A stretch of 42,348 bases of DNA from positions 1-42,348 of the forward strand of contig MGXZ01000027.1 of assembly GCA_001802455.1 (NCBI GenBank). The letters run 5' to 3'. This DNA is from Gammaproteobacteria bacterium RIFCSPHIGHO2_12_FULL_39_24. GTDB taxonomy: Bacteria; Pseudomonadota; Gammaproteobacteria; Coxiellales; Coxiellaceae. The first letter of the stretch is position 1, and each line of letters begins with the position of its first letter. A program made the translations under genes and the position numbers. Under the pieces are notes generated by a model. That model did not search any database and was not told the origin of the DNA. It saw only the letters and a list, made by a program, of their open reading frames with translations. Of the stretch, positions 9,099 through 16,465 are shown piece after piece.

Positions 9099-10115
9099 TC
9101 ACACCCGACGCCATTTAAAAAATAAAACACTGAAAGCAACCACAACGCCAATCATCACATTATAAAAACGCGCAAAAATAATATGAAGTGTGTCATGCGC
9201 ATCGGGCGTTGTGAGCAGCATAATCGCAACCGCAATGCCCAATGTATTTCCCATGCTCGCGTATTGATTTTCAGAACCAATTAAAAATCCGCAAGCAAAA
9301 AAGGTAATTAATAATGGAATTAATCTCCATGTATACGGCAAATGCAGTAATGCTAACACGCAAATCAAACCCAATATTGTCGCAACCAAATGAGAAAAAA
9401 ATCGAAAAAAACCTTTTTTAAAAGTGCCATGTTGATTTTCTTCCATGATTAACAAACACGTAATCGTTGCCCAATATCCTTCGGGTTGTTTGCAGTAATA
9501 CCAAATTAAAAATGTAAACACACAAGCAGACGCGACTTTTAATGCTGAAATAACGTAGTTTGCATTAAATTTAAATTGCGGTAATTGCCACGACAGCGTT
9601 GCTTTTTTAATATTATTAGGAAAAAATTTTTTCACCAAAAAAAATAGAAAAAAATTAATGATCGCTAAAACAATAATGCCCAATAACACTTCGATGGTTC
9701 TATCAACCGCGATGCTATAAAAATTTTGATGGGCAAGACTGAAAAAAACAACAATCGCCATCGTCATGCCTGTCACAATGCCCGCATAACTGTAAATCGT
9801 GGGTTGCAGCGCAATATAACTCGTTACAAAAATCATTGTAAAAATAAGCGCAATAATAATCGCGGGATCGCCTTTGGCAAACACAGCGATCGCATAACCT
9901 GCAATTGCACCCGTGATCGTACCAATAGCGCGCATTAATGATTTTGCCAATGTTTGCTGCAAACCCACTTGCGTAATAGCAGCAATGGTCACAAGACACC
10001 AAACGCCTTCCGGCAAGTGAAAATAATTCACGAGAATAAATCCGATTAATCCCGCTAAAAACATTTTGATAGCGGTAATTAATGCATGAAAATGCTGCCG
10101 CGCATCACCTGTCAT
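9099..10115 (-). CDS. FUSC-type membrane transporter
   Basis: A 338-residue integral membrane protein with about ten hydrophobic helices in two similar halves, each with a PEGVWCLVTI / PEGYWATITC element. This is the mark of the FUSC family (fusaric acid resistance, YccS/AaeB-like aromatic acid exporters). It would export small aromatic or otherwise toxic organic acids; the substrate cannot be read from sequence. The ATG at 10115 overlaps the stop codon of the upstream ATPase gene as ATGA, which strongly suggests translational coupling and decides the start over the GTG at 10133. It faces comF across the inverted-repeat element. Confidence 0.8.
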   Translation of the reverse strand: MTGDARQHFHALITAIKMFLAGLIGFILVNYFHLPEGVWCLVTIAAITQVGLQQTLAKSLMRAIGTITGAIAGYAIAVFAKGDPAIIIALIFTMIFVTSYIALQPTIYSYAGIVTGMTMAIVVFFSLAHQNFYSIAVDRTIEVLLGIIVLAIINFFLFFLVKKFFPNNIKKATLSWQLPQFKFNANYVISALKVASACVFTFLIWYYCKQPEGYWATITCLLIMEENQHGTFKKGFFRFFSHLVATILGLICVLALLHLPYTWRLIPLLITFFACGFLIGSENQYASMGNTLGIAVAIMLLTTPDAHDTLHIIFARFYNVMIGVVVAFSVLFFKWRRV

Positions 10116-11296
10116 ATCGTTAGCGTCTCCCACGGCGCATTCACAAAAAATTCAATGGGCGTTGTCACGCGTATACCATCCTGATCAAAAGTGCGATTTA
10201 AATTTGATACGAGTTGCGTTGTGCGTTTCGGATTTAATAATTTTTTATAGTATTTTAGTGAAGTTGAAATTGTGCTGTCACTTTCTTTTACTTCAATAAG
10301 ATCATATACAACATCATCAATGACTGTCACAAAATCAACTTCGCGCCCGTCTTTATCGCGAATATAATGCAACGAACAACGATGTCCAAAATAATCTTCA
10401 ATAAAATTCAATCGTTTTAATAAATGCGTAGCAACTAAATTTTCCAAGCGCGGACCCTGTGCATCCATAACATCAGTATTATCATAAAAATAAACTTTCG
10501 GTGGTTTTTGAATTGCGCGTGCAATTTTTTTTGTATAAGGTTTAATTGAAAATGCAATATACATTCGTTCAATTACATTCAACCAATTTTTTACGGTATT
10601 GGGTGCAACTTGCAAATCAATTGCAAGATTAGAATAAGTAATCATGTGGCCCACACGCGTGCATAATGCTTTCAATAATAAATCCAATAACGGCAATTGT
10701 TTTATTTGTTCTAAATCACGCACATCTTCACGCAAAATTCGATCCATGCGTTCACGACGCCAACGTCTCGCTTCACGCTCATCATGTTGTAAAAATGGTT
10801 CTGGAAATCCGCCCACCGTTAACAAACGCTGATAGGCATCATTTTTATCTATATTTTCAGGCAATTCATCCAATGTGAATGGATGCAGACGCCAATAATG
10901 ATAACGTCCCATCAATGAATCACCGCCGCGCTTGTACGTATCTAATTTTGCAGAACCAGTAACCAAATAATTTTGATGCGCGGGTCTGATATCGTAAACA
11001 CCCTTAATCCAACGCTTCCAATGAGGATATTTATGAAGCTCATCAAAAGTAATCAACGACGCTTTTTTATCCCATTGCTTTTTTAGCATATCGATTCTGT
11101 CTTCATCGACATCCCAATTAAAATAGGTCAATAATTTCGTTGGATTTTTATCTTGTCGTAAGATCTCATACTTTCTATTGATTATTTCGGCAACGGATTT
11201 GCTTAATGTTGTTTTCCCAACTTGTCGCGGCCCTCCAATAAAAACCATCTTTTTTTTCAAGTCTTTGATAACATGTGAATTAATATAACGATTCAT
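10112..11296 (-). CDS. AAA ATPase with DUF4143 domain, coupled to FUSC transporter
   Basis: A 394-residue member of the AAA_14/DUF4143 family. Walker A is GGPRQVGKTT, Walker B LITFDELHK, sensor LVTGSAK, and the nuclease-like C-terminal part has GREVDFVTV followed by LIEVKES. The ATG at 11296 was preferred to a TTG at 11320: it is a standard start codon, the family begins shortly before the P-loop, and the TTG is inside a repeated operator-like sequence. The gene ends in a 4-bp ATGA overlap with the FUSC transporter, so the two are one translation unit. The function of the ATPase is unknown; the coupling suggests it acts with, or controls, the transporter. Confidence 0.83.
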   Translation of the reverse strand: MNRYINSHVIKDLKKKMVFIGGPRQVGKTTLSKSVAEIINRKYEILRQDKNPTKLLTYFNWDVDEDRIDMLKKQWDKKASLITFDELHKYPHWKRWIKGVYDIRPAHQNYLVTGSAKLDTYKRGGDSLMGRYHYWRLHPFTLDELPENIDKNDAYQRLLTVGGFPEPFLQHDEREARRWRRERMDRILREDVRDLEQIKQLPLLDLLLKALCTRVGHMITYSNLAIDLQVAPNTVKNWLNVIERMYIAFSIKPYTKKIARAIQKPPKVYFYDNTDVMDAQGPRLENLVATHLLKRLNFIEDYFGHRCSLHYIRDKDGREVDFVTVIDDVVYDLIEVKESDSTISTSLKYYKKLLNPKRTTQLVSNLNRTFDQDGIRVTTPIEFFVNAPWETLTI

Positions 11297-11313
11297 TGTC
11301 TGTTTTAACCTTA

Positions 11314-11359
11314 ATTGCAAAATAGACGCGTCTGATTTGAAGTATATTGCAAAATAGAC
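11314..11359 (-). promoter_or_regulatory. Two identical 14-bp direct repeats upstream of the ATPase gene
   Basis: On the gene strand GTCTATTTTGCAAT occurs at 11346-11359 and again at 11314-11327. The copies are identical and start 32 bp apart, close to three helical turns, so a protein could bind both on one DNA face. They precede the chosen ATG at 11296 by 17 bp or more. A tandem operator is the natural reading; no regulator is identifiable. Confidence 0.5.
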
Positions 11360-11508
11360 AATTTTTCAAGATTTGCTTGGGTTTTGAAAAAACCACTGTT
11401 TTACAAGACTTAAATACAGTATCCGACAAAACACAACCAGACCACTCCTGTAACCAGTTGAGTTTATTTGATTTTTAACTTTGCAGTAGTGAATAGTGGT
11501 TATTTGGC

Positions 11509-11799
11509 TCAACCACCAACAACTGGAGTAGTATTGCCAATAAGAGGGATGGCATTGGGTTTGGGTATTCGCATAAAAGAAGGAGACGAAGGAAGCCCGC
11601 TACTTTCACCTCCATAACCAAGAGCTAGTTCGCGTGCTAATAGTCTGTCGCTTGCGTTGACCACACGACAACGACAACAACAAAGAACACAAGCACACAA
11701 AAGAGCAAGCGCGCCCCCAAGGCTAAAGCAAAGTATTACCCATGCAATGGAATCTTGATTCTGATTTGGCGCACTGCTAGAAGTCGGTTGGTTACGCAT
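11509..11799 (-). CDS. Small membrane protein with juxtamembrane cysteine cluster (paralogue A)
   Basis: A 96-residue protein of unknown function. A short polar N-terminus (PTSSSAPNQ) is followed by one membrane helix (about 18-45) that ends in a striking cysteine cluster, CACVLCCCRCR, and a soluble tail. GAGGTG lies five bases before the ATG, an excellent ribosome site. It is a paralogue of the gene at 13310-13696: the 5' untranslated region and promoter are about 92 percent identical, and a 31-base coding block (11762-11792) matches 27 of 31. Relative to that copy it has lost the signal-peptide region after the second codon. Cysteines at the membrane edge could be a zinc site or a lipid-modification site; this is speculation. 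Confidence 0.6.
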   Translation of the reverse strand: MRNQPTSSSAPNQNQDSIAWVILCFSLGGALALLCACVLCCCRCRVVNASDRLLARELALGYGGESSGLPSSPSFMRIPKPNAIPLIGNTTPVVGG

Positions 11800-11931
11800 T
11801 ATTCACCTCATTAAATTGTAAAAATAATTTACACATTCGACCATAAAGAAGTGGGAACTGTCAATTTTTTACCTGAATTAATCATGTCTTAAGGTTTGTG
11901 AAAATTCGATTACACCGTACCTTCAAACACT
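11794..11931 (-). repeat. Duplicated promoter/5'UTR block, copy A, ending in an lpdA 3' fragment
   Basis: Bases 11794-11913 match 13691-13811 with about ten differences. The next bases (11913-11931) match 13841-13859, which is the coding end of lpdA, with about 30 bp missing in between. The block ends five bases before the rhlE stop codon, so the copy carried a scrap of lpdA to the 3' end of rhlE. Confidence 0.8.
11835..11864 (-). promoter_or_regulatory. Promoter of small membrane protein A
   Basis: On the minus strand a perfect TTGACA (11859-11864) is followed after 18 bp by TCGAAT (11835-11840). The same pair with the same spacing is kept in the paralogous copy, although bases between the boxes have changed, which supports its function. 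Confidence 0.5.
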
Positions 11932-11935
11932 CTCG

Positions 11936-13207
11936 TCACGGCCGAAAATGTCGCTTCTCACCCGACGCAGTTTTTTTCTTTGCTGAATGCCAAAATTTCT
12001 TTGCTGGTTTTTCTGATCTGCGATGCATTGTAGCACGACGCGGTTGCTCTTTTGACTGCGATTGCGGCACATCATGAGAGGGTTCAAATGAATCCACTAT
12101 TTTTCGTGGCAATGTTTTTTTAATTAATCGTTCAATATCACGCAATTGTTTTGCTTCATCCGCACTCACAAGCGATATTGCTTCGCCCGTCGCACCTGCG
12201 CGACCAGTGCGACCAATACGATGCACATAATCTTCTGGAATATTCGGTAAATCAAAATTCACCACGTGCGGTAATAATTCAATATCTAAACCGCGTGCTG
12301 CAATATCCGTTGCAACCAAAACACGAATGGCGCCTTTTTTAAAATTCGCCAATGCTTTTGTGCGTGCACCCTGGCTTTTGTTGCCGTGAATAGCCAATGT
12401 GGGAATATCATTTTTCATTAGAAATTCAGCCAAACGATTCGCACCGTGTTTCGTTCTCGCAAACACCAACACTTGCTCCCATCGATTTTCCCAAATTAAA
12501 TGCGACAATAAAGCAGGTTTTTGTTTTTTATCAACCGGACAAATCCATTGTTCAACTGAATTGACGGTTGAGTTGGGTGGTGTGACTGAAATTTCAATGT
12601 GATGACACATCATGCCTTTTGCCAGCGCGCGAATTTCATTTGAAAACGTCGCAGAAAACATCAGATTTTGTCGTTTTGATGGCAACAGTGACATGATTTT
12701 TTTAATATCATGAATAAATCCCATGTCCAACATGCGATCCGCTTCATCCAACACCAACACACTCACATCGCGAAATTGCATGGCGCGTTGTTGATATAAA
12801 TCCAACAAACGTCCTGGTGTTGCTACTAAAATATCAACGCCTTTGCGTAACGCTGTCATTTGCGGATTAATATTCACGCCACCAAATACCACTGCAAAAC
12901 GCAATGAAAAATGTTTTCCATACGTTGCAACACTGTGTGCTACTTGTGCTGCTAATTCACGAGTCGGCGTTAAAATTAACGCGCGCACTTGTCCTGGTTG
13001 TGCGCGTTCTCTTTTCGATAAAATTTCTAAGATTGGCAAAGTAAATCCAGCGGTTTTACCTGTGCCCGTTTGCGCTGCCGCCATCACATCACGTCCTTCC
13101 ATGATGGCAGGAATAGCTTTTTGTTGTATCGGCGATGGTATTTTATACCCTTGCTCATCAAGCGCTTTTAAAGTGGAAGCCGACAATCCCAATGATTCAA
13201 AATTCAT
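11936..13207 (-). CDS. rhlE: DEAD-box RNA helicase, RhlE type
   Basis: A 423-residue ATP-dependent RNA helicase with all motifs: the Q motif (SPIQQKAIP), motif [21 protein letters not shown], the DEAD box (VLDEADRM), SAT (FSATF), ARGLD and [10 protein letters not shown]. The basic, low-complexity C-terminal tail after about residue 370 is typical of RhlE. It unwinds short RNA duplexes in ribosome assembly and mRNA decay. The last codons sit right next to the duplicated block that carries the lpdA fragment, so the extreme C-terminus may have been altered by that event. Upstream on the same strand is the second small membrane protein gene. Confidence 0.9.
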   Translation of the reverse strand: MNFESLGLSASTLKALDEQGYKIPSPIQQKAIPAIMEGRDVMAAAQTGTGKTAGFTLPILEILSKRERAQPGQVRALILTPTRELAAQVAHSVATYGKHFSLRFAVVFGGVNINPQMTALRKGVDILVATPGRLLDLYQQRAMQFRDVSVLVLDEADRMLDMGFIHDIKKIMSLLPSKRQNLMFSATFSNEIRALAKGMMCHHIEISVTPPNSTVNSVEQWICPVDKKQKPALLSHLIWENRWEQVLVFARTKHGANRLAEFLMKNDIPTLAIHGNKSQGARTKALANFKKGAIRVLVATDIAARGLDIELLPHVVNFDLPNIPEDYVHRIGRTGRAGATGEAISLVSADEAKQLRDIERLIKKTLPRKIVDSFEPSHDVPQSQSKEQPRRATMHRRSEKPAKKFWHSAKKKTASGEKRHFRP

Positions 13208-13309
13208 TTTTTATTTTCTCTGTATACTTAACTGTACTGAACACAATGCGCAGTAGGTGTGCAGCCTACAGGATATGAATTGAACAAGACAGGGTTAAAG
13301 GCAATTTTG

Positions 13310-13696
13310 TTAAGACAAACCACGACCAGCAGCATTAGCGGCATTAGAAGTAAAGCTGCCATATAAATAATCAGTGGGTAAAGCAGCATCACCAGTGGCA
13401 GGAGGAGGCGACGGCAAGAAGCGATTTCTACGACTTCCGTTATTATTACCAAAAATATTATTACAAGCTAGTATAAGCAGTGGCAGTACTGCCAGTAAAA
13501 AGAAAAAAATAAGCTTATGATGAGAATGATCTGAATGTTGATTTGGTACACTGGTAGAAGTCGGTGGGTATGTCGTTGTTGTGTTACCCGGTGTTGCCCC
13601 AGCATGACCTAAAGCCGATAACACTGCTGGCGAACCAGATGCTAATGTTTGTAAAACAAGGTTAATAGCAGCAAAGAAAAAGAAAACAGCACGCAT
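13310..13696 (-). CDS. Small signal-peptide membrane protein (paralogue B)
   Basis: A 128-residue protein of unknown function. It has a hydrophobic N-terminus that reads as a signal peptide (MRAVFFFFAAINLVLQTLAS), a Thr/Ser/Pro-rich stretch including PPTSTSVPNQ, a second hydrophobic helix (about 62-82, LIFFFLLAVLPLLILAC) and an Asn/Pro/Ala-rich tail. Both its strong GAGGTG ribosome site and its promoter are shared with the gene at 11509-11799. It follows lpdA closely on the same strand but has its own promoter, which overlaps the lpdA stop codon region. A surface or envelope role is likely from the topology. The family may have more copies elsewhere in the genome. Confidence 0.6.
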   Translation of the reverse strand: MRAVFFFFAAINLVLQTLASGSPAVLSALGHAGATPGNTTTTYPPTSTSVPNQHSDHSHHKLIFFFLLAVLPLLILACNNIFGNNNGSRRNRFLPSPPPATGDAALPTDYLYGSFTSNAANAAGRGLS

Positions 13697-13859
13697 TATT
13701 CACCTCATCAAATTTATAAAAATAATTGACGCATTCGACCATAAAGCAGTTGGAACTGTCAATTTTTTACTCAAATTAATCATGTCTTAAGGTTTGTGAA
13801 AATTCGATTACTCTTTTTTCTTCGACACATATAAATCCGTCACCGTACCTTCAAACACT
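13691..13859 (-). repeat. Duplicated promoter/5'UTR block, copy B, overlapping the lpdA 3' end
   Basis: This is the probable source copy: the promoter/leader of paralogue B (13691-13811) runs into the lpdA stop codon (13808-13810), and the coding bases 13841-13859 reappear at 11913-11931. In copy A, roughly 30 bases of the lpdA end are missing between the two segments. Confidence 0.8.
13733..13762 (-). promoter_or_regulatory. Promoter of small membrane protein B
   Basis: TTGACA (13757-13762) and TCGAAT (13733-13738) on the minus strand with an 18-bp spacer, identical in both boxes and in spacing to the promoter of paralogue A. Confidence 0.5.
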
Positions 13860-15253
13860 TCTGCTGCCATTTTAATAGACTCAGATAAGGTGGGATGCGG
13901 ATGAATGGTTAATGCAATATCGTCCACGTCACAATTCATTTCAATGGCGAGTGCAATTTCAGAAATAAGTTCGCCTGCATTCACGCCAACAATCGCACCA
14001 CCAATCACTCGTTTGTTTCCATCAAAAATTAATTTGGTAAAACCTTCAGTGCGATCAATGGATAATGCACGACCGGAAGCTGCCCAAGGAAAAACAGCCT
14101 TTTGCACAGTAATAGACGATGCAGCAGCGTGCGTTTCTGTCACGCCCGCCCACGCAATTTCAGGATCGGTGTAGGCAACGGACGGGATGCATTTGGGATC
14201 AAAATAATGTTTTTTACCCGCGATCACTTCAGCTGCAATATGCGCTTCACTGGATGCTTTGTGTGCGAGCATGGGATTTCCAACAATATCACCAATCGCA
14301 TAAATGCCGGCAACATTGGTTTTCATTTGTTTATCAACGGGAATAAATCCGCGTTCATCCACTGTGACACCGGCTTTCTCTGCATCAATTAATTTTCCAT
14401 TGGGTTTGCGACCCACTGCCACTAAAATTTGATCGAAGCGTTTTGGATTGATTGAGGGTGCTTGATCACCTTCAAATGTTACATACAAACCATCCTTTTT
14501 CGCTTCCACTTTCGTAACGCGTGTTTTTAACATGATACTTTCATAGCGTTTTTCAAGGCGTTTATGCAAAGGAGCAACCACGTCGCGATCAGCGCCGGGA
14601 ATTAATTGATCCATCATTTCCACCACAGAAATTTTGCTACCCAGTGAATGATAAACGGTTGCCATTTCTAATCCGATAATACCACCACCCAAAATTAATA
14701 ATTCACCGTCAGTTTTTTCTAATGCTAATGCACCCGTTGAATCAATCACGCGTGGATCTTCTGGAATAAACGGTAATTTAACGGGTAATGATCCTGCAGC
14801 AATAATGCAATGATCAAATGTGATTGTAATAACACCGCGCTCGCTCTCACGAGCGAGCTTCTGAAGAGGCGTTACCACCAACGTGTTAGCATTCACAAAT
14901 TTTCCTTCGCCAGTCACGATTTCAACTTTGCGTTGCTTCGCCATCATCGTTAACCCACCGGTTAATTTTTTAATGATAGAATTTTTATAATTTTTAATTT
15001 TAGCAATATCGAGTGCGGGTTTTCCAAATGCAACACCGTGCGCGGCCACATCCGCTGCGTCATCAATCACTTTTGCCACATGCAATAATGCTTTTGATGG
15101 AATACAACCGACATTCAAACACACACCACCAATGACATCGTAGCGTTCAATCAAAATCACTTTTTTGCCTAAATCCGCCGCGCGAAATGCAGCAGAATAA
15201 CCACCAGGGCCACTGCCTAATACAACGACTTCGGCGTGCAAAGTATTACTCAT
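13808..15253 (-). CDS. lpdA: Dihydrolipoamide dehydrogenase (E3)
   Basis: A 481-residue flavoprotein, the E3 subunit that reoxidises dihydrolipoamide with NAD+ in pyruvate dehydrogenase and related complexes. Visible are the FAD site GSGPGG (13-18), the redox disulfide CLNVGC (Cys45/Cys50), a second dinucleotide site (GGGIIGLEMA), the FAD-binding IYAIGD segment, and the catalytic His-Glu pair in HPHPTLSE near the C-terminus. The ATG at 15253 has a good AGAGGA site and overlaps the aceF end by 8 bp; a TTG two codons earlier is less likely. The last gene of the ampE-aceE-aceF-lpdA run. Confidence 0.95.
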   Translation of the reverse strand: MSNTLHAEVVVLGSGPGGYSAAFRAADLGKKVILIERYDVIGGVCLNVGCIPSKALLHVAKVIDDAADVAAHGVAFGKPALDIAKIKNYKNSIIKKLTGGLTMMAKQRKVEIVTGEGKFVNANTLVVTPLQKLARESERGVITITFDHCIIAAGSLPVKLPFIPEDPRVIDSTGALALEKTDGELLILGGGIIGLEMATVYHSLGSKISVVEMMDQLIPGADRDVVAPLHKRLEKRYESIMLKTRVTKVEAKKDGLYVTFEGDQAPSINPKRFDQILVAVGRKPNGKLIDAEKAGVTVDERGFIPVDKQMKTNVAGIYAIGDIVGNPMLAHKASSEAHIAAEVIAGKKHYFDPKCIPSVAYTDPEIAWAGVTETHAAASSITVQKAVFPWAASGRALSIDRTEGFTKLIFDGNKRVIGGAIVGVNAGELISEIALAIEMNCDVDDIALTIHPHPTLSESIKMAAEVFEGTVTDLYVSKKKE

Positions 15254-16445
15254 GTTCAATTCCTCTTTTTAAATTTTCCGCTAAATACACTGCAAATCGC
15301 GCACCATCGGCACCATCAATCACACGATGATCATATGACAATGATAATGGCAGTATTAATCGCGGAACAAAATTATCTTTTTGATAAACCGATTTCATTA
15401 CCGATTGCGATACACCTAAAATCGCGACTTCCGGCGCATTAATAATCGGTGTAAAAGCAGTACCACCAATGCCGCCCAAACTCGAAATCGAAAAACAACC
15501 GCCTTGCATATCGGTCATGGATAATTTTCCATCACGCGCTTTTTTACTCACTTCATCCAATTCTTTCGCTACTGTAAAAATATCTTTTTTGTCTGCATCG
15601 CGAATAACGGGCACCACTAATCCATTCGGTGTATCTACCGCAACGCCAATGTGAAAATATTTTTTAAGAATTAAATTGTCACCGTTCATATCTAGTGAAG
15701 CATTAAATTGCGGGAATTTTTTTAATGCCGCCACAACTGCTTTTATCATAAAAACCAGTGGCGTTAATTTAAATCCCTGTTTCGCCGCTTTTTCTTTATT
15801 GTCTTGGCGAAATTTTTCCAATGCCGTGATATCCGCTTCAATAAATTGCGTGACATGAGGAATGGAAACCCAATTGCGATGCAAATTCGCACCCGATATT
15901 TTTTTTATTTTGGATAGCGGTTGTAATTCAATTGCGCCAAATTTTGAAAAATCAATAATCGGTTGGGGTAATAAATTTAAACCACTGCCAGCGCCGCGCG
16001 ATAAATAATTTTTAATATCATCTTTGGTGATACGATTTTTTTCGCCAGTGCCTTTGATTTTGGAGAGATCAATATCAAGTTCGTTGGCAATGCGGCGAAT
16101 TGAGGGGCTGGCGTGTATGTTGGTGGAAGTGGGAGTTTGGAGTGGGAGATTTGAAGTGACACTTAATTTGGGCGAAGCCTCGGATTTTTCTCCCACTCCC
16201 ACTCCCACTGGCTTCCCACTCACACGACAAATCACCGATCCTTCCGACACTTTATCGCCTACTTTTACCAAGACAGATTCAACAACACCGGCTTCTGATG
16301 ACGGCACATCCATGCTGGCCTTATCCCCTTCCAGCGTAATTAAAGGCGTATCAATAGCGATTGTATCGCCTGCTTTAATTAATACGGCAATAACATCAAC
16401 TTGATTGGCAGTGCCAATGTCAGGAATTTTAATTTCTTTGCTCAC
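15246..16445 (-). CDS. aceF: Dihydrolipoamide acetyltransferase (E2), single lipoyl domain
   Basis: A 399-residue E2 core enzyme of pyruvate dehydrogenase. It has one N-terminal lipoyl domain (lipoyl lysine Lys42 in GDKASMDV), an E3-binding domain (ASPSIRRIANELDID), and a catalytic acetyltransferase domain ending in the active-site SYDHRVIDGADG. E. coli AceF has three lipoyl domains, so this is a short type. Translation starts at GTG; the GGGAG ribosome site is part of the repeated GTGGGA motif that fills the 15-bp gap to aceE. The linker after the lipoyl domain (GKPVGVGVGEKS, then LQTPTSTN) is encoded by further copies of the same motif, a local expansion. Confidence 0.95.
   Translation of the reverse strand: MSKEIKIPDIGTANQVDVIAVLIKAGDTIAIDTPLITLEGDKASMDVPSSEAGVVESVLVKVGDKVSEGSVICRVSGKPVGVGVGEKSEASPKLSVTSNLPLQTPTSTNIHASPSIRRIANELDIDLSKIKGTGEKNRITKDDIKNYLSRGAGSGLNLLPQPIIDFSKFGAIELQPLSKIKKISGANLHRNWVSIPHVTQFIEADITALEKFRQDNKEKAAKQGFKLTPLVFMIKAVVAALKKFPQFNASLDMNGDNLILKKYFHIGVAVDTPNGLVVPVIRDADKKDIFTVAKELDEVSKKARDGKLSMTDMQGGCFSISSLGGIGGTAFTPIINAPEVAILGVSQSVMKSVYQKDNFVPRLILPLSLSYDHRVIDGADGARFAVYLAENLKRGIEHE
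16124..16224. repeat. GTGGGA-type hexamer motif, two clusters in the aceF linker
   Basis: Clusters at 16124-16149 (GTGGAAGTGGGAG type) and 16191-16224 (CTCCCA repeated three times, then CTTCCCACTCACAC). On the coding strand the second cluster encodes a Gly/Val run in the interdomain linker. The sequence type recurs at 16442-16465, 16946-16967 and 31122-31142. Confidence 0.65.
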
Positions 16446-16465
16446 ACTTCACACTCCCACTCACA
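16442..16465 (-). repeat. GTGGGA motif forming the aceE-aceF junction and aceF ribosome site
   Basis: On the minus strand the aceE stop, the 15-bp gap and the aceF GTG start are all made of GTGAGTGGGAGTGTGAAGTG. The GGGAG inside it is the only ribosome site for aceF. Confidence 0.6.

Noticed and set aside
16124-16224. GTGGGA motif as a DNA uptake sequence
   Set aside because: Uptake words are single copies spread about once per kb; these are clustered, variable repeats at a few sites.
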